NCBI GenBank assembly: GCA_032622095.1
Contig: CP136064.1
Coordinates: 131,633,129-131,697,128, forward strand
Reading direction: 5' to 3'
DNA: 64,000 nt
Source of the DNA: Siphonodentalium dalli
Taxonomy: Eukaryota; Mollusca; Scaphopoda; Gadilida; Siphonodentaliidae
Shown: positions 45,320 to 56,395 of the stretch, in pieces
How the letters are laid out: each line of letters begins with the position of its first letter
Position numbering within the stretch: the first letter of the stretch is position 1
Translations under genes and position numbers: made by a program
The notes under the pieces: model-generated
Told to the model about the DNA's origin: nothing
The model's input: the letters and a program-made list of their open reading frames with translations, nothing else
Database searches by the model: none

Positions 45320-46189
45320 TAGTATATATGTTCTTACGCGGACACCGGTGTGCCCGCGGTCCGTGTACTATATATATTCATTTTTAAAAATATTTAATAG
45401 TTAATAGTTTATCAAAAATATGACGCAAATATAATAAATGTATGTATGATATTAGATCCACGTGGGTGGATTATGATCATATGCACTGGGGGCCACCGCT
45501 CCTGCTGAATCCGTCAGAAATCGCATAATCGTCCGGAGGATTGAACAATCAGAAATTTATCATTTCGTTTTCCACATTTTACCGTAACCTGCATGCGGCG
45601 ATAAAGTTTGTTTTTAGACCAGAAATGGGACATTCCAATGGGTAAACCATAGTTTTCTGGTAAGTTTGTTATCTCCGGGACACGAAAATGCGAACATATC
45701 TGAACAGGTTTACAGGTGGCACATAAAAGACAAGCACACGGTGGATCCAGTCGAAATTTTTATGGCTCCAGTTCGAAAACGAACAAACATGATAAGCTCC
45801 AGTGCGCACCGACGATAAATAATTTCGATATTGCACATAATCCATCGAGAATTTAGTAGATTATTTATAGGCGTTATAGCCGAGCATAATGACATTTTAT
45901 CTAATATTTGTGTACAAATTTGTCTGCGCTTTGCAGAGCAAATATAGATGTTACCATTGCAAAAACCACAGTGTCCCCAGAAACGTGGCAAGTCGACGCC
46001 GCTTTGTTAAAGAAATAATTTTTTTTTTTTGAAGTCGAAAGGGTTAATAATTCCGTAAAGAAATATTTTTTCCGTCATCTATATACATGATGCACATCTC
46101 CAATGTGTGGGTAACAATACTCTGAAGTTTCAAATATCTACGATCAAACTGTAGGAGGAGTTGATTACACCATGAAGGTACCCTCATAC
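45320..46189. other. No gene recognised
   Basis: Unique-looking sequence. A GC-rich partial palindrome lies at about 45,338-45,368 (gcggacaccggtgtgcccgcgg). A 118-codon minus frame at 46,044-46,400 overlaps the following tandem repeat and is not supported. Confidence 0.4.
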
Positions 46190-46880
46190 AGAAAATTATA
46201 AAAATGTTTTTCAAAATCGAAAGGCCCATAATTCTGGGAAAAAATAATTGGATCAAACTCAAATTCGAATTTGACCTGTATTTTGATATGAACGACCCAC
46301 AAAAAAAAACAGAATTTCCAATTAAACAATCCAAACGAGTTATCATCCGGAAACTAAAGAAACAAGAAGAAAAATTTAATTTTCTAAGTGAAAAAATCAT
46401 CGGATCAAACTCAAATTCAAACTTGACCTGTATTTTGATATCAATGACTCACAAAAAACGGAATTTTCAATTGAACAGTCCAAACTTCAGTTATCATCCG
46501 GAAACCAAAGAAAAAAGAAGGAAAATTGAATTTTCTAAGTCGAAAAAAATCCATAACTCTAGGAAAAATCATCGGATCAAACTCAAATTCGAGTTCAACC
46601 TGTATCTTGATATGACTGATCCACTTGAAAACGGTATTTGCAATTAAAGCATCCAAACTTAGATATCATCCGGAAACCGAAAAAGTGAGAAATTTTCTAA
46701 GTAAAAACAAAGTTGAAAAAAAGGGAAATAACTCAATAAAAGAACATCGGATCAAACCCAGAATTGCAGAGCACCTTTGTTCTTGGTTGAGATACCTACA
46801 TACCAAGTTTCAATCAAAATCGGATGATCAATTCTGGAGTTATAACTCCGGACGGACGGACGCATGCACGGACGGCCAGA
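46190..46880. repeat. Four diverged tandem units, 150-177 bp
   Basis: GGATCAAACTCAAATTCG-type phrases at about 46,251, 46,404, 46,575 and 46,752, with TATCATCCGGAAAC and TTTTCTAAGT between them. It ends in CATACCAAGTTTCAATC..AATCGG and a CGGACGGACGGACG run, a combination common in molluscan spacer repeats. The 147-codon plus frame at 46,204 comes from this repeat. Confidence 0.7.
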
Positions 46881-47029
46881 CGGACGCGGCTGATTACAAT
46901 AGTCCCCAAAAAAAAAAAAATTCGGGAGATAATAAGGCGGCTAATTGTCCCTTTATATGCAAACCTGACATTTGGCATGCATGGCCAGTGTATGCCAATT
47001 ATGAAGACTGATTTGTTTCCGACAAATCA

Positions 47030-47380
47030 ATCACAATGGTCGACATATTCAAAATGGCCGCACTTTTACGAAATGGCCGCCGTTTTCAGCTTTTATTCAA
47101 CGTATACGACGAATGTGACTTCTATTCCTAATTGAAAATGTTATAAAGGGTGTTGTAGGATGGCCGCAAGACTCCATTTACACACCCCCCTCAAATTGGG
47201 CCCAATCCAAAATGGACGCCGTCAAGAGGGATTCAAATGGGGAACCCATGCCAGTTCTCGGCCCTTTACCGATTTAGGTCGAACAATTAGTGGAGTATAG
47301 GGCTGCCCCCAATACACCCCACATATTAACCAAACACATCCGATTCAAAATGGGCGCCGCTCAGAGGGGTCCAAATATGG
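47030..47380 (-). repeat. SINE-like repeat, copy 2 (inverted)
   Basis: The reverse complement contains CGGCGCCCATTTTGAATCGG, GACCTAAATCGGTAAAGGG, CCGAGAACTGGCATG, a second CGTCCATTTTGGATTGGG block and GTTGAATAAAAGCTGAAAA, in the same order as at 41.2-41.56 kb. No tRNA-like head is visible. Strongly diverged. Confidence 0.6.
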
Positions 47381-47833
47381 GACCACTGGGTTTGAACTTT
47401 ACAACTGTTGCAAATTTCCAACAAACCTGACACCACCTATAATGTTGGTATATTTCCAATTGATAGCAATTTCAGACCAAAATTTGGACTAAATATAACA
47501 AATATTTGCTAGTTGGTCTAAAGCAACAAATGTCCCACTAATTATTTGTTGGAAAATCAACAAACTAACAATTTCAACCTATAAGTGGTGTAAAACTTCC
47601 AACAAATGTTGTGTGAACTCTATAGTCCGGTCTTGGTGGTTTACAGTTGGAAGTGGACACCCCACCAATCGCGAAACACTTGGCTACGTCTCTGCTATAG
47701 TGTGCCAGATGGTTATTAATTACTACAATTTCTGGAATATCCCTCCGTGTGTGCAAGATTTTATTTAGTTAAAGGTTTTTATAATAATATATATACATGA
47801 ACTAGATCCCATCCATCTTTCCGATAAAGGCCG
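47381..47833. other. Diverged repeat shared with 54.9-55.05 kb
   Basis: A stretch near 47,640-47,700 (GGTTTACAGTTGGAAGTGGA ... GGCTACGTCTCTGC) resembles 54,978-55,040. Nothing else assigned. Confidence 0.35.
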
Positions 47834-48000
47834 GTCATAACTTAGGTGTTAACTTTAAGATGATCTTACGACCCAGACTTAAAGTTAAGACTGAAGTTAA
47901 GACCATCTTAAGTTAACACCTTGTTCGTGGAACGGATTTAACTCTGAAGTTTGAACTTAAAGACTATCTTAAGTACCAACTATGTCATAAGTTGCTCTCA
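47834..48000. repeat. Hairpin element with TTAAGTTAACACC arms
   Basis: TAGGTGTTAACTTTAAGATG on the left pairs with CATCTTAAGTTAACACCTT on the right (47,843-47,922). A third, weaker arm (ACTTATGACATAG on the opposite strand) ends near 48,000. The layout is that of a MITE; its family is not established. Confidence 0.6.
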
Positions 48001-48547
48001 TGAAACAGTGCGCAGTGCAATACATACTTTTTTTTTTACAATTGGACCTTTCTAGGACAACAAATATGGAATAAAATCCGACCTCATTGGCCACAATCGT
48101 TCTACAATTTGGTTGCATCTATGCCGCGGTTGCGAACCTTTTCGCTGTTGTTTCTTTCTCTGTGTAAACTGTTACGTCATGGCACGTTTGCACTGTTACG
48201 TTGCCAAAGGGAATGGTCATGATAATATTTATACGCTCGCTTTGAAGAAGAATACATTGGTCCATCGGTTAAATATCCGCAACGAAATTAATAAATAAAG
48301 TCAGCTCGATAAGTAAAATGGTCTGTATTTTTCCATATATACTCTTAAATTTTCATTTGCTGTGCGTTACCCATATTTGGGCGGTACTTTAGTCATATAA
48401 TTAAAAATACCAAATAGTCTTTATTTATCCGGGACTATTCCTTTACGTGGCCAAACAACGCATAGTTACGTGATAAGAATGTTAGTTTCGAGTCCCATTT
48501 GTTGATTTAAGTATGTTTTGTCTAGATTTTGGATCATGTAATAAATA

Positions 48548-48659
48548 GAATCTACAACTCGTCCCCAGTTTATAGCGAAATTTACAAAACTCGTTCAGTA
48601 AATTTACAAAACTCGATTTGTAAATTCTGCTATGAACTGGGGACTCGTTGTAGATACTC
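48548..48659. mobile_element. 112-bp TA-flanked hairpin MITE
   Basis: Arms (g)aatctacaactcgtccccag and its inverse (ctggggactcgttgtagata) enclose ATTTACAAAACTCG repeats, themselves inverted (CGATTTGTAAATT). TA stands on both sides. No coding capacity. Confidence 0.7.
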
Positions 48660-48964
48660 TATATATTAAATATATATAGATCGATGGTCGTATCTATAGT
48701 TTGAACCTTAACCGATGTGTGTCAGATAATTCAGTTACATACTGCTATTTAGATGGTCAAAAGCGACACCACGATGGTCTCAAATAGTCCATTGCCAATT
48801 GTTATTCTTATGTCTCATCGGTGTATTGATAATCGGCACTGATCGGATGTGTGTTCTTTTTGTTGTTGCAGTTACATCAGTAATTCATCACGATGATAAC
48901 CAGCATGGTAAATTCCAGATATTTAACTCGTTTGGGACGTGATTCTTTTGAGAAAACATTACTC
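48660..48964. other. No recognisable feature
   Basis: AT-rich spacer. Confidence 0.4.
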
Positions 48965-49690
48965 ACAGACGAGATTGTTTGCAGAAATGCTTACTTTTAT
49001 ATAATTTTATATCAATTTATGCGTTTATTCAATGTTGGGCCAGACCATGGCAGAATTCTTCGCGTGAAAACTCATACTATATGGGTGATCATCCGTAGTC
49101 TATAAATCTTCTATAAATTTTGGGTAGATACCACCAAATTGCGACCGGTTGCCATAGCAACCTACATGTATTAGCGGAAATTTATTATTCTGGGGGCTGT
49201 AATTCCGCTATATGACGATATGTTTTGCGACATTTTGAATCAAATATAAATGGTTTCCAAAGTTAAATGATCCAGGAATATTTTGCCAACATCTGGTACT
49301 AACCTTCCTAGAAAATCACCCATCACCGACAGAGGGCGCCATTCAAAATGGCCACCAAACCCCCGTTTTCTAACGTTAAAATGCTTACTTTTAGATCATT
49401 TTATAGCAATGTATGCGTTAATTTAATGCTGGGTCAGACTATTTGTCATGATAGAATTCTCCACGTGACAACTCATAATATACGGGTGATCATCCGTGGT
49501 CTATAAATCTTCCAAAAATTTTGGGTATATACCACCAAATTGCGACCGGTTGACATGGCAACCGATTTTCGGAAAATTATGCGTTTGGGGGCTGTAATTT
49601 CGCTATACGAGATGTCTGCATGCGACATTTTGAATCAAATGTAATTAATTTCCCAAAAATATGGTCCAGGAATATTCTTAAATTGCTATC
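48965..49690. repeat. Two diverged tandem units of about 402 bp
   Basis: GGGTGATCATCCGT.GTCTATAAATCTTC, TACCACCAAATTGCGACCGG and GGGGGCTGTAATT.CGCTATA recur in order at 400-bp spacing. The 70-codon frame at 48,893 runs into the first unit and is not supported. Confidence 0.75.
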
Positions 49691-49967
49691 GCTTCTTTGT
49701 CCTTCCGCTGAAGTGGTCAAGATTCACCTGCCATGTTGATTACCACCCGACAACTTGTCTACGCGTCTACGACTTAGGCTACTAGGCGCCGACATTTTGG
49801 AACAATGACGTCACGAATCACGTCACGCGACCCTCACGTGACGCCAAAAATAGGTTACATCTTCCTGGACCCCTCACTGAGTGATCGGCCTATATATTGA
49901 ATACATGATACTATGCGCAAACATTTAATTATAAAAGATTCATTCGCTGATAACAAGTGCATGAAGT
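49691..49967. other. No recognisable feature
   Basis: Spacer with several CGTCACG words; no gene. Confidence 0.4.
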
Positions 49968-50034
49968 GGGAAACGGATATATCCGTTTCCCGTCCTGTAG
50001 GTAATGTTTTGGGAAACGGTTATATCCGTTTCCC
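49968..50034. repeat. Two 24-bp GGGAAACGG palindromes
   Basis: Arm GGGAAACGGATA followed by its exact inverse makes a perfect 24-bp palindrome at 49,968-49,991. A copy with a one-base centre change lies at 50,011-50,034. Both are followed by CGTCCT. Confidence 0.85.
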
Positions 50035-50735
50035 GTCCTAAACGAGTTAAGGAGGTGAATATAAGGAGTCATACAAGCGAATTTCTTGCATCTATATATA
50101 TATATATGAGAACACTGAATCCAGTTCATGACACATAATGGAAATATAATATGTTCGGTTCGAATAAATACATTTGCGTACATAAACTAATGGATCTGCG
50201 AGTTTAATTTATGCCGGATATACATGTAACACCCCGACAAGAAGAGGCAAATATATGCATATAGATAGTGTGTGTTGTGTGTGTGTTTTTTTCTTTCTGA
50301 TGTTTGCGTTGCATGTATTTGGTCGGATGCAAGTTCATCTGTATGCATTGTGTCAATTTGTGTGTGAGATTTATTGTCTTTCGTTTTAATATTTTGTGTC
50401 ATATTGTCTTCCAACTGTATATGTGTTACAACTATGTTAGCTCTTCATTTCTGGAGGAAATAAAAAGATATCTATATATTTATATACTCAGAACAGTATC
50501 ATGAACTAATTATAAAACGGCATGCAACAACGCGATGTTATTTTTTTTATGTGATATCTTCTATCACCATGTACATAGTTCCCCATTTAATAGTAGGCCT
50601 ACTGGTGTGTAAACGAGCAATTACTCTAGGTTTAATTTAATCATATGTACTTTGAGCAGTTTAAAATTTTGCGCATCTACCTCAGATCACCCTCCAGAAT
50701 AATTATTTTTTAAGACGATGTTACCTAACAAAATA
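50035..50735. other. No gene recognised
   Basis: AT-rich spacer with TG-rich tracts. Short frames on both strands (50,187-50,414 minus, 50,304-50,504 plus) overlap each other and have no motif. Confidence 0.4.
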
Positions 50736-51096
50736 TAAAGCCACATATAATGTTTGAACGTTTTTTCAACATTATCGAGGGCACAAAATCCCCAAAAATA
50801 AGCTGAAATAAACACAATTTTATTGAATGCTAAGGGCATATATAAGCTAACAAAAATATGTAGCACTTTCGATAACTTTATTCAACAGACCAATAAAAAT
50901 TGACTTTTCTTTAGAGTGAACTCGTGATCAAATTTCTTGAAATCAATAACTAAATTAATGACATGTAATTTTGTCTTTATTTGAATTGCATATAAATTTC
51001 ATCTATATATGTTTCATTTTCTTGTCTTATTTTTGTGAAATTTAATGTTCTTTCAAATTTTAATACTTTGAAGTTCAAACATTATGTGGGACTTTA
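50736..51096. mobile_element. 360-bp element with 24-bp inverted ends
   Basis: Left end AAAGCCACATATAATGTTTG continues with AAC. The right end inverse reads AAAGTCCCACATAATGTTTG then AAC; a TA-rich flank lies on each side. The interior is AT-rich and non-coding. Confidence 0.6.
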
Positions 51097-52018
51097 AATT
51101 GATTGGCATGTTGCATCGCAGCGGAAATTTATACGGACGCCCTGCATGTATAATATATGAGGCGACCGTTCCTACGAATGGAGCGATGCCTGCACACCGA
51201 AACAAGAAAGAATCTGCTCGACTCACCACTTGTGTATCTTCTTACAATTATAGAACTGTTATTTCAAAACACACTGTAATTGCCAAGCATATACATTACG
51301 AATGTCGGTAGACGTAGCACACACAATGCATATATACAATAGACATTCTGGTAGTATACATACGCGATACGGAGTCTCATTCACAATTTACTGGTCTGAT
51401 GTATGCAGGCACGTTGTTTTACTCCCGGTTTATGTCTGTCATTTGTATGCTGTTCTAAGTATCGCCCATGCGTCACTCTCACAGCAAATTAACATTTAGA
51501 TCGCACACGCACAAAGACCCATTCGACGCAATACACATGCATGATTTAAAAGCAGTTTCATTCCGCGACCCAAATTCGTCACACATATAATACGTTGTTT
51601 TCAATAAGTATTACAGAATGCCCCATGCTTATTGTGAGGCAGGATTGAGACAGCAAGCTATAGGATAGATATCCACTGCCAGAGACTCTCGGATTAACTC
51701 AGAGTATCATATACATGTTACACCCAAAGTGAAGACCATATATTATATTCCATGGAGTGACATTGGATTAATCACCATCGATTTGAATTCATTGCGACGA
51801 TAAGAATTAAACTTTATATTAAGGTAAGCAGAAATGTGTTGGGATCCTTCGTATTTTGATTTTAAGTGGTCTTTAGCAAACCATGCAACTAACAGAGTTT
51901 CCTCGATCGCCACTCAGAGAAAGGCGATATTTTGGCCTAACTCCTTCTGATATCAGTGATAATGCCCATTTGCGATAGGCTTCTGTTAATTAGGAAACTA
52001 CATGTAGGCATACTCAAA
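51097..52018. other. No recognisable feature
   Basis: Short open frames at 51,084 and 51,302 have no motif. No repeat structure noted. Confidence 0.35.
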
Positions 52019-52022
52019 TTAA

Positions 52023-52170
52023 AGGTATATACTCAATCCGATCAGACGCTCCTAAATTACTATTTCTTTGGCTTCGGGGGTAAAAAATATTTGATTCGAG
52101 TCGAAGCTCAGAGTGATCAGATAACGATTTTTGAATTAGCACACGAGCAATATAACCTATTTATTAAGAA
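52023..52170 (+). mobile_element. Left end of a TTAA-type element
   Basis: After TTAA, AGGTATATACTCAATCCGAT leads into CTATTTCTTTGGCTTCGGGG and AAATATTTGATTCGAGTCGA, as in the 14.5-kb element. The right end is absent. Its open frame (51,956-52,276) is incidental. Confidence 0.7.
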
Positions 52171-53422
52171 AATGAACGTGTGCTTACTGGTTACAGTACA
52201 CCAATTATTCTCCATAGGCGACAGTGTTAATGTCCCGGGCTATGCTCGACTCCTTGTGGATGCAGGAACTTTCTAACCTAGTCAATTTTGAAGAATGACT
52301 CTTCGGACCCAATATGACCCAAAAAATTAATAGGTCCGTGTGCCTTTTCCGTCTTTAAATGTACCGCTTTTGATACTGCCCTAATTCCGCACAAAAAATC
52401 ATCACCAAATTTTCAAACATACCCCCATGAAATGCCAGGTTAATTATTTCACCCACACTGGATCAATATTCATCTAGGTATAATATTTCCATGGTGGCTT
52501 TGATTTTTTCTTGTTTTTGCATTAATTTTATCCAAATCATAATCAACCATTCAGCTGCCAGATGTGATTTTATGCTGACTTGAGTGTGGATGACAGCACA
52601 CCAAGGGGGGGGGGGTAATTTTTTATATTTGTGTACTATAACCTACTGGTGCGATCCAATACATTATTTCCAACTGTCCATTACGTTCGGATGGGGGCCT
52701 GTATTAGTAATTTAATGTCATTTTTGACGAGCCAATTTACCCCCCTAAAATCGGTGGACATCCGGAAGGGGGGGGGTGTGAAAAGGAAAACGGTCTGCCG
52801 TGTTTTATGCATCTTATAATTTTTGGGGTACCCTTCCCGAACGGGCAAATACAAATATTTTGTTTGCATACTATCCTAAAATTTGCTAATTACCAGAAGT
52901 AGGACAACTTGTTGAGTTTGATAGTTAATTTATGAGTTTGTAGAATATATCGCATGCAGGTTTTGGTACATGGTACTATGTCTATAAATGGTTTTGGTAC
53001 ATGGTAATATGTCTTTAAATTCGCAGAAAATGATTTCGACAGACATCCCCTTTCTTGGCGCAAAAATACACCAAAAAAAATTCCCGAGGCGACTGAGTTT
53101 GTGACTCAGTATTCGTGTTCGTACGTTGCTTCAATGTCCGAGAACAAGGTTTAGCAAACGTTATGAATAATTCTAAATATGTGTGTATGCACTATAGCTG
53201 ACATAATAATATGCCTCCGAAATAACTGGTAATTGAAAGTGAACAAAACTTGGAAAACAAGAGACACTAAACATTGACTCTATTACATCGGCTATGCAGA
53301 GAATAGATGTATGCACAATGTAGGTACTAACAAGTCATGGGCATGACCTCAAGAGAGTTATTGAGTTAAAAGCTCTCTTAGATCGCCTTTAACCATACAC
53401 TGTCTTTATTATTTGACAAACA
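52171..53422. other. No gene; small repeats
   Basis: Contains two poly-G runs and a 32-bp direct repeat around 52,960-53,018 (GGTTTTGGTACATGGTA twice). Nothing else recognised. Confidence 0.4.
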
Positions 53423-53432
53423 TGATTCCTAT

Positions 53433-53692
53433 TAGCGTATGAAGTGAAATACTCAGCGCCGCTATCCACTTCCAAGACACAGAAACTTATCGAAACATTT
53501 TCCGATAGATCTTCTTTGATTCCATCGCCGATGTTTACCGATCCATTTTGGCGCGCAGAACTCCCAGAGGTGGTTAGCAAATTTGTTCCACTGAACATCC
53601 TCCTTGAAGACGGGGCCAATTTAGACAGGAAGGAAGCTGCCTATTCCCTATTCCAATTAAACACCCTCGCATCTTCGCGGGAGATCACGTAA
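53433..53692 (+). CDS. Candidate 3'-terminal exon, unknown protein
   Basis: An open frame of about 85 codons begins just after a possible acceptor (TTCCTATTAG, 53,426-53,435) and ends in TAA at 53,690. The stretch is GC-richer than its surroundings and has a balanced, protein-like composition (includes MFTDPFWRAELPEVVSKFV). AATAAA follows at 53,842-53,847. No domain recognised, and there is no Met near the start, so it could only be an internal or last exon. An antisense frame (53,389-53,619) overlaps and is an alternative. Chance is not excluded. Confidence 0.25.
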
Positions 53693-53847
53693 TACTTGTG
53701 GACCGGGATTACCTCTTTTTGTGAGTTTCTTTCCCGCGGGATATTCTCGCCTTCAAAAACATAACACTGAACAATTCTTCTAGAACTTTATTCCTGTAAA
53801 CATATTTATTTCTGATGAGTCATGCAGTTAACAACACATATAATAAA

Positions 53848-54139
53848 TTATCAACCACAGAGAAAACGGATTTGACAATAATAGGCGGACGCATGTGAAT
53901 GCGTATAGTATATGGTGTTCACATCCAAGCGGTATATACTAATTTTGGTGGTAGTGTTTTGTAAAGTAAAGAATGTACCGTGCATATTTTATGCACACAA
54001 AATGGATGCACGTAGTCAGCTCGAGGCTGGCCAAAAAGAGCGCGACAAGGAGGCTGTGGGCGTGTTGTCACATTGCGTCCAATCGTATAGTCTGTCTCAA
54101 CAGCGAGACACATGCATGCGTATTATTAGCTCACCCAGT
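53848..54139. other. No recognisable feature
   Basis: Overlapping frames on both strands (53,912-54,166 plus, 53,919-54,113 minus), none with a motif. Confidence 0.35.
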
Positions 54140-54610
54140 GACTCACATTCAGATTTGTTCAACTGAGGTCACTGGGTCAAATAGTTACAAAACCAGGACC
54201 ATAACTCTTTGGAACCCTACATAGTAATTCTTAAAACGACTTCTTCTCAAGTACCATCGGACCAAACGGTTTCATATTTGGCATGAAGGGTCCTTGGGCG
54301 ACTGGGGTTCATATTTGTTCAAATGAGGTCACAGTCTCAAATATGGGCGGAACCAGGTATATAAATCAAATTGTTTGAGATTGTAACTACTTGCTCAATC
54401 TAACCAAAAAGAAAACCTTTCTACTTTAAACAAAAATGTGAATTAAATTATTTTTTTCTTCAAATTAAAATTTCAAAAACTTGCATTATAACATCCACTG
54501 GATACTCCGAATCACCACACCAAATTTGGTTGAAATCAGTCCATGGTCTGGGAGAAACACCAGGAACAGACAGATTATTCCTTGCCATTTGAAGGGTCAA
54601 ACACTCATAT
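54140..54610. repeat. Diverged molluscan-type spacer repeat
   Basis: Phrases TTGTTCAA.TGAGGTCAC, CATAACTCTTTGGAACC, TCTCAAGTACCATCGGACC, CATATTTGGCATGAAGGGTC and ACCAAATTTGGTTGAAATC. TTGTTCAA.TGAGGTCAC occurs twice about 160 bp apart. Related copies lie at 59.85-60.14 kb. Confidence 0.6.
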
Positions 54611-55448
54611 TACCTTGTTATTTCACATTCCCAAATGAAACTAAATTTCTCTGACAAGTCATGACTTTCACTATAAAAAATAAGCTTAATATAAACAATA
54701 AGTTTAATAAGTCAACACATGCCGCCCTCTCTCATGAGCTATTCAGTGGTAATTACAGATCATGTTATCTGCCACTGTGGGTGGGGGGGGGGGGGGGGGG
54801 TTGACCCCAACTTTGGTATTCACTGGAAAATATGTTGTAATTAGGCAACTACATTTAGAATATTTCTAACTTTATGAGGGATGGAATGTTGGAAATTTCC
54901 AACCGTTTGGGAGCATGAAGTACCAGTTGTAAAATATATAGTTTGGTCCAGTTGGGAGTCCACTGGCTATAAGTCAGGGGTTTGCAGTTGAACACCCTCT
55001 GTCCCCGGTCTGTCAAAGACGACCGTCTAGCTATGTCCCTGTTTATAACTACTTGTTTTAAAGTGATTTGACAAGTACTGAATATTGTAGTCGTCATAGT
55101 CCCAGTCTATTCCGTCTTTAAAGTCATGTGAGCACTTCACAGTCATTGTCTGTCTTGTTTTTTTTACAGTTGTTGCTATTATATGACATTTCAACGTCAC
55201 AGTTGTGTCGGACGTTTGATCTCGAATGGTTGAGAAAGGTTCATCGGTATGTGTCGATTGTTTCATATAAAAAACAATAAACAATACAAAATATATAAGT
55301 CACACATATCCGCTGATTAAAACTATGGACATTTTGAAATTCAATGATATCTATACTCTGCATTGAAACCTCCTTGTGCATGATTGGTTTCACGACCAGT
55401 CACCGAATTCATTTGAAAATGTCTTCACATTTTCCTAAAATGACACAC
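54611..55448. other. No gene recognised
   Basis: Contains a poly-G run at about 54,781-54,800 and the stretch similar to 47.6 kb. An 85-codon minus frame at 55,027-55,284 has no motif. Confidence 0.35.
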
Positions 55449-55657
55449 GACAAGATGGTATGCTCATATCTGGGACACCGAAAAGTGTCTTCTCGGAAAA
55501 CTATCTTCCAAAGATGTGGAATTCCCCGGACGACAAACTAAAACGTATTCCAACACGAACAATGTTCAAAAAAGATTACTCTCGAAATATTCTATCTTCA
55601 TATCAACTGAATCCCAAATGTACATACACACATTGTCCTGGCTGCAACGATGTGTAG
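55449..55657 (+). pseudogene. LINE-4 ORF2 C-terminal fragment
   Basis: The frame contains YLPKMWNSPDD, TRTMFKKDYSRNILSSY and a final CTYTHCPGC close to the stop. It aligns with the tail of the LINE-3 protein (FPKIWN, FKNKFTKSIIDNYSS, CKNKFCPDC). Only about 70 codons remain, so it is a strongly 5'-truncated copy of a further LINE family. No AGGAAGAC hairpin is found behind it; the following sequence is the dispersed repeat at 55.72 kb. Confidence 0.7.
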
Positions 55658-55717
55658 TAAGTAGTATATTATTCGTATAGCGATAACTGACATTGTATAA
55701 TAAGAGAGAAGGATAAA

Positions 55718-56110
55718 CAAGAAAACCATAGTCAGAAATGGTAACGCCCTCAAGATCATACTATTAGCCATATATACAATATAAGAACTTTAATGAGGTG
55801 TTTGTGAACAATCTTTATACAGGTAACGCCTATGCAGTTGATTATATGTGATATATTTTTTTCTGATTTCATTTAAAATAGTGGTCTGAATACGCATGAA
55901 ATAGCATGCAGAATAATAATCGGGCAAAAATTTGCGATCTTCGTAACATGATTCAAGTACGCAAACACCGAGCACGTTTCTAATCAAATTTAGTATCCAA
56001 TTACGCAAATACCGAGTATGTTTTAATCACATTTAGTCCACCACTTCCTGCGACATGGTCAGATATACTTGCTAATATACATCCTAGGAGGGCGTAATGC
56101 TGATCTGAGA
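55718..56110 (+). repeat. Dispersed repeat, copy 1
   Basis: Starts AACAAGAAAACCATAGTCAG, then AAATGGTAACGCCCTCAAGA; ACGCAAATACCGAGTATG follows about 280 bp later. The same blocks occur in the same order at 60.3 kb. It may be the LINE-4 3' region, since it follows that ORF directly. Confidence 0.65.
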
Positions 56111-56299
56111 ATGGCCTCATGTAATGCTCTCCTGATATGACCTCACACACGGATTAATTAAAATACAGGTATGGTTCCATGAGGGTAAATTAAAATATTG
56201 TCACACACAGAGAAACATTATACACGCGGAGCAAGCAACACGCACAATAAACAGCGCGACTGTAGCTGGGCATTTCGCTTCTCGGTGAGGTTTTGATGC

Positions 56300-56395
56300 G
56301 TCCGAACCTGAACGAAAATTGTCCGAACCTGAACGAAAATTGTTTCTGAACCTGAACAAAATCATTGGAAATATTGCGAATCTGAACCTGAACAT
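56300..56395. repeat. Short tandem repeat CGAACCTGAACGAAAATTGT
   Basis: Two exact 20-bp units followed by diverged TGAACCTGAACA units. The antisense Phe/Arg-rich frame here is a product of the repeat. Confidence 0.75.

Noticed and set aside
44734-45387. 217-codon open frame
   Set aside because: Lies across a family C Helitron, is built from repeated GGTCAAGGTC-type words and runs past the element's CTAG end. No domain.
46204-46647. 147-codon plus-strand frame rich in Lys/Asn
   Set aside because: Lies wholly in the 150-177-bp tandem repeat and mirrors its periodicity.
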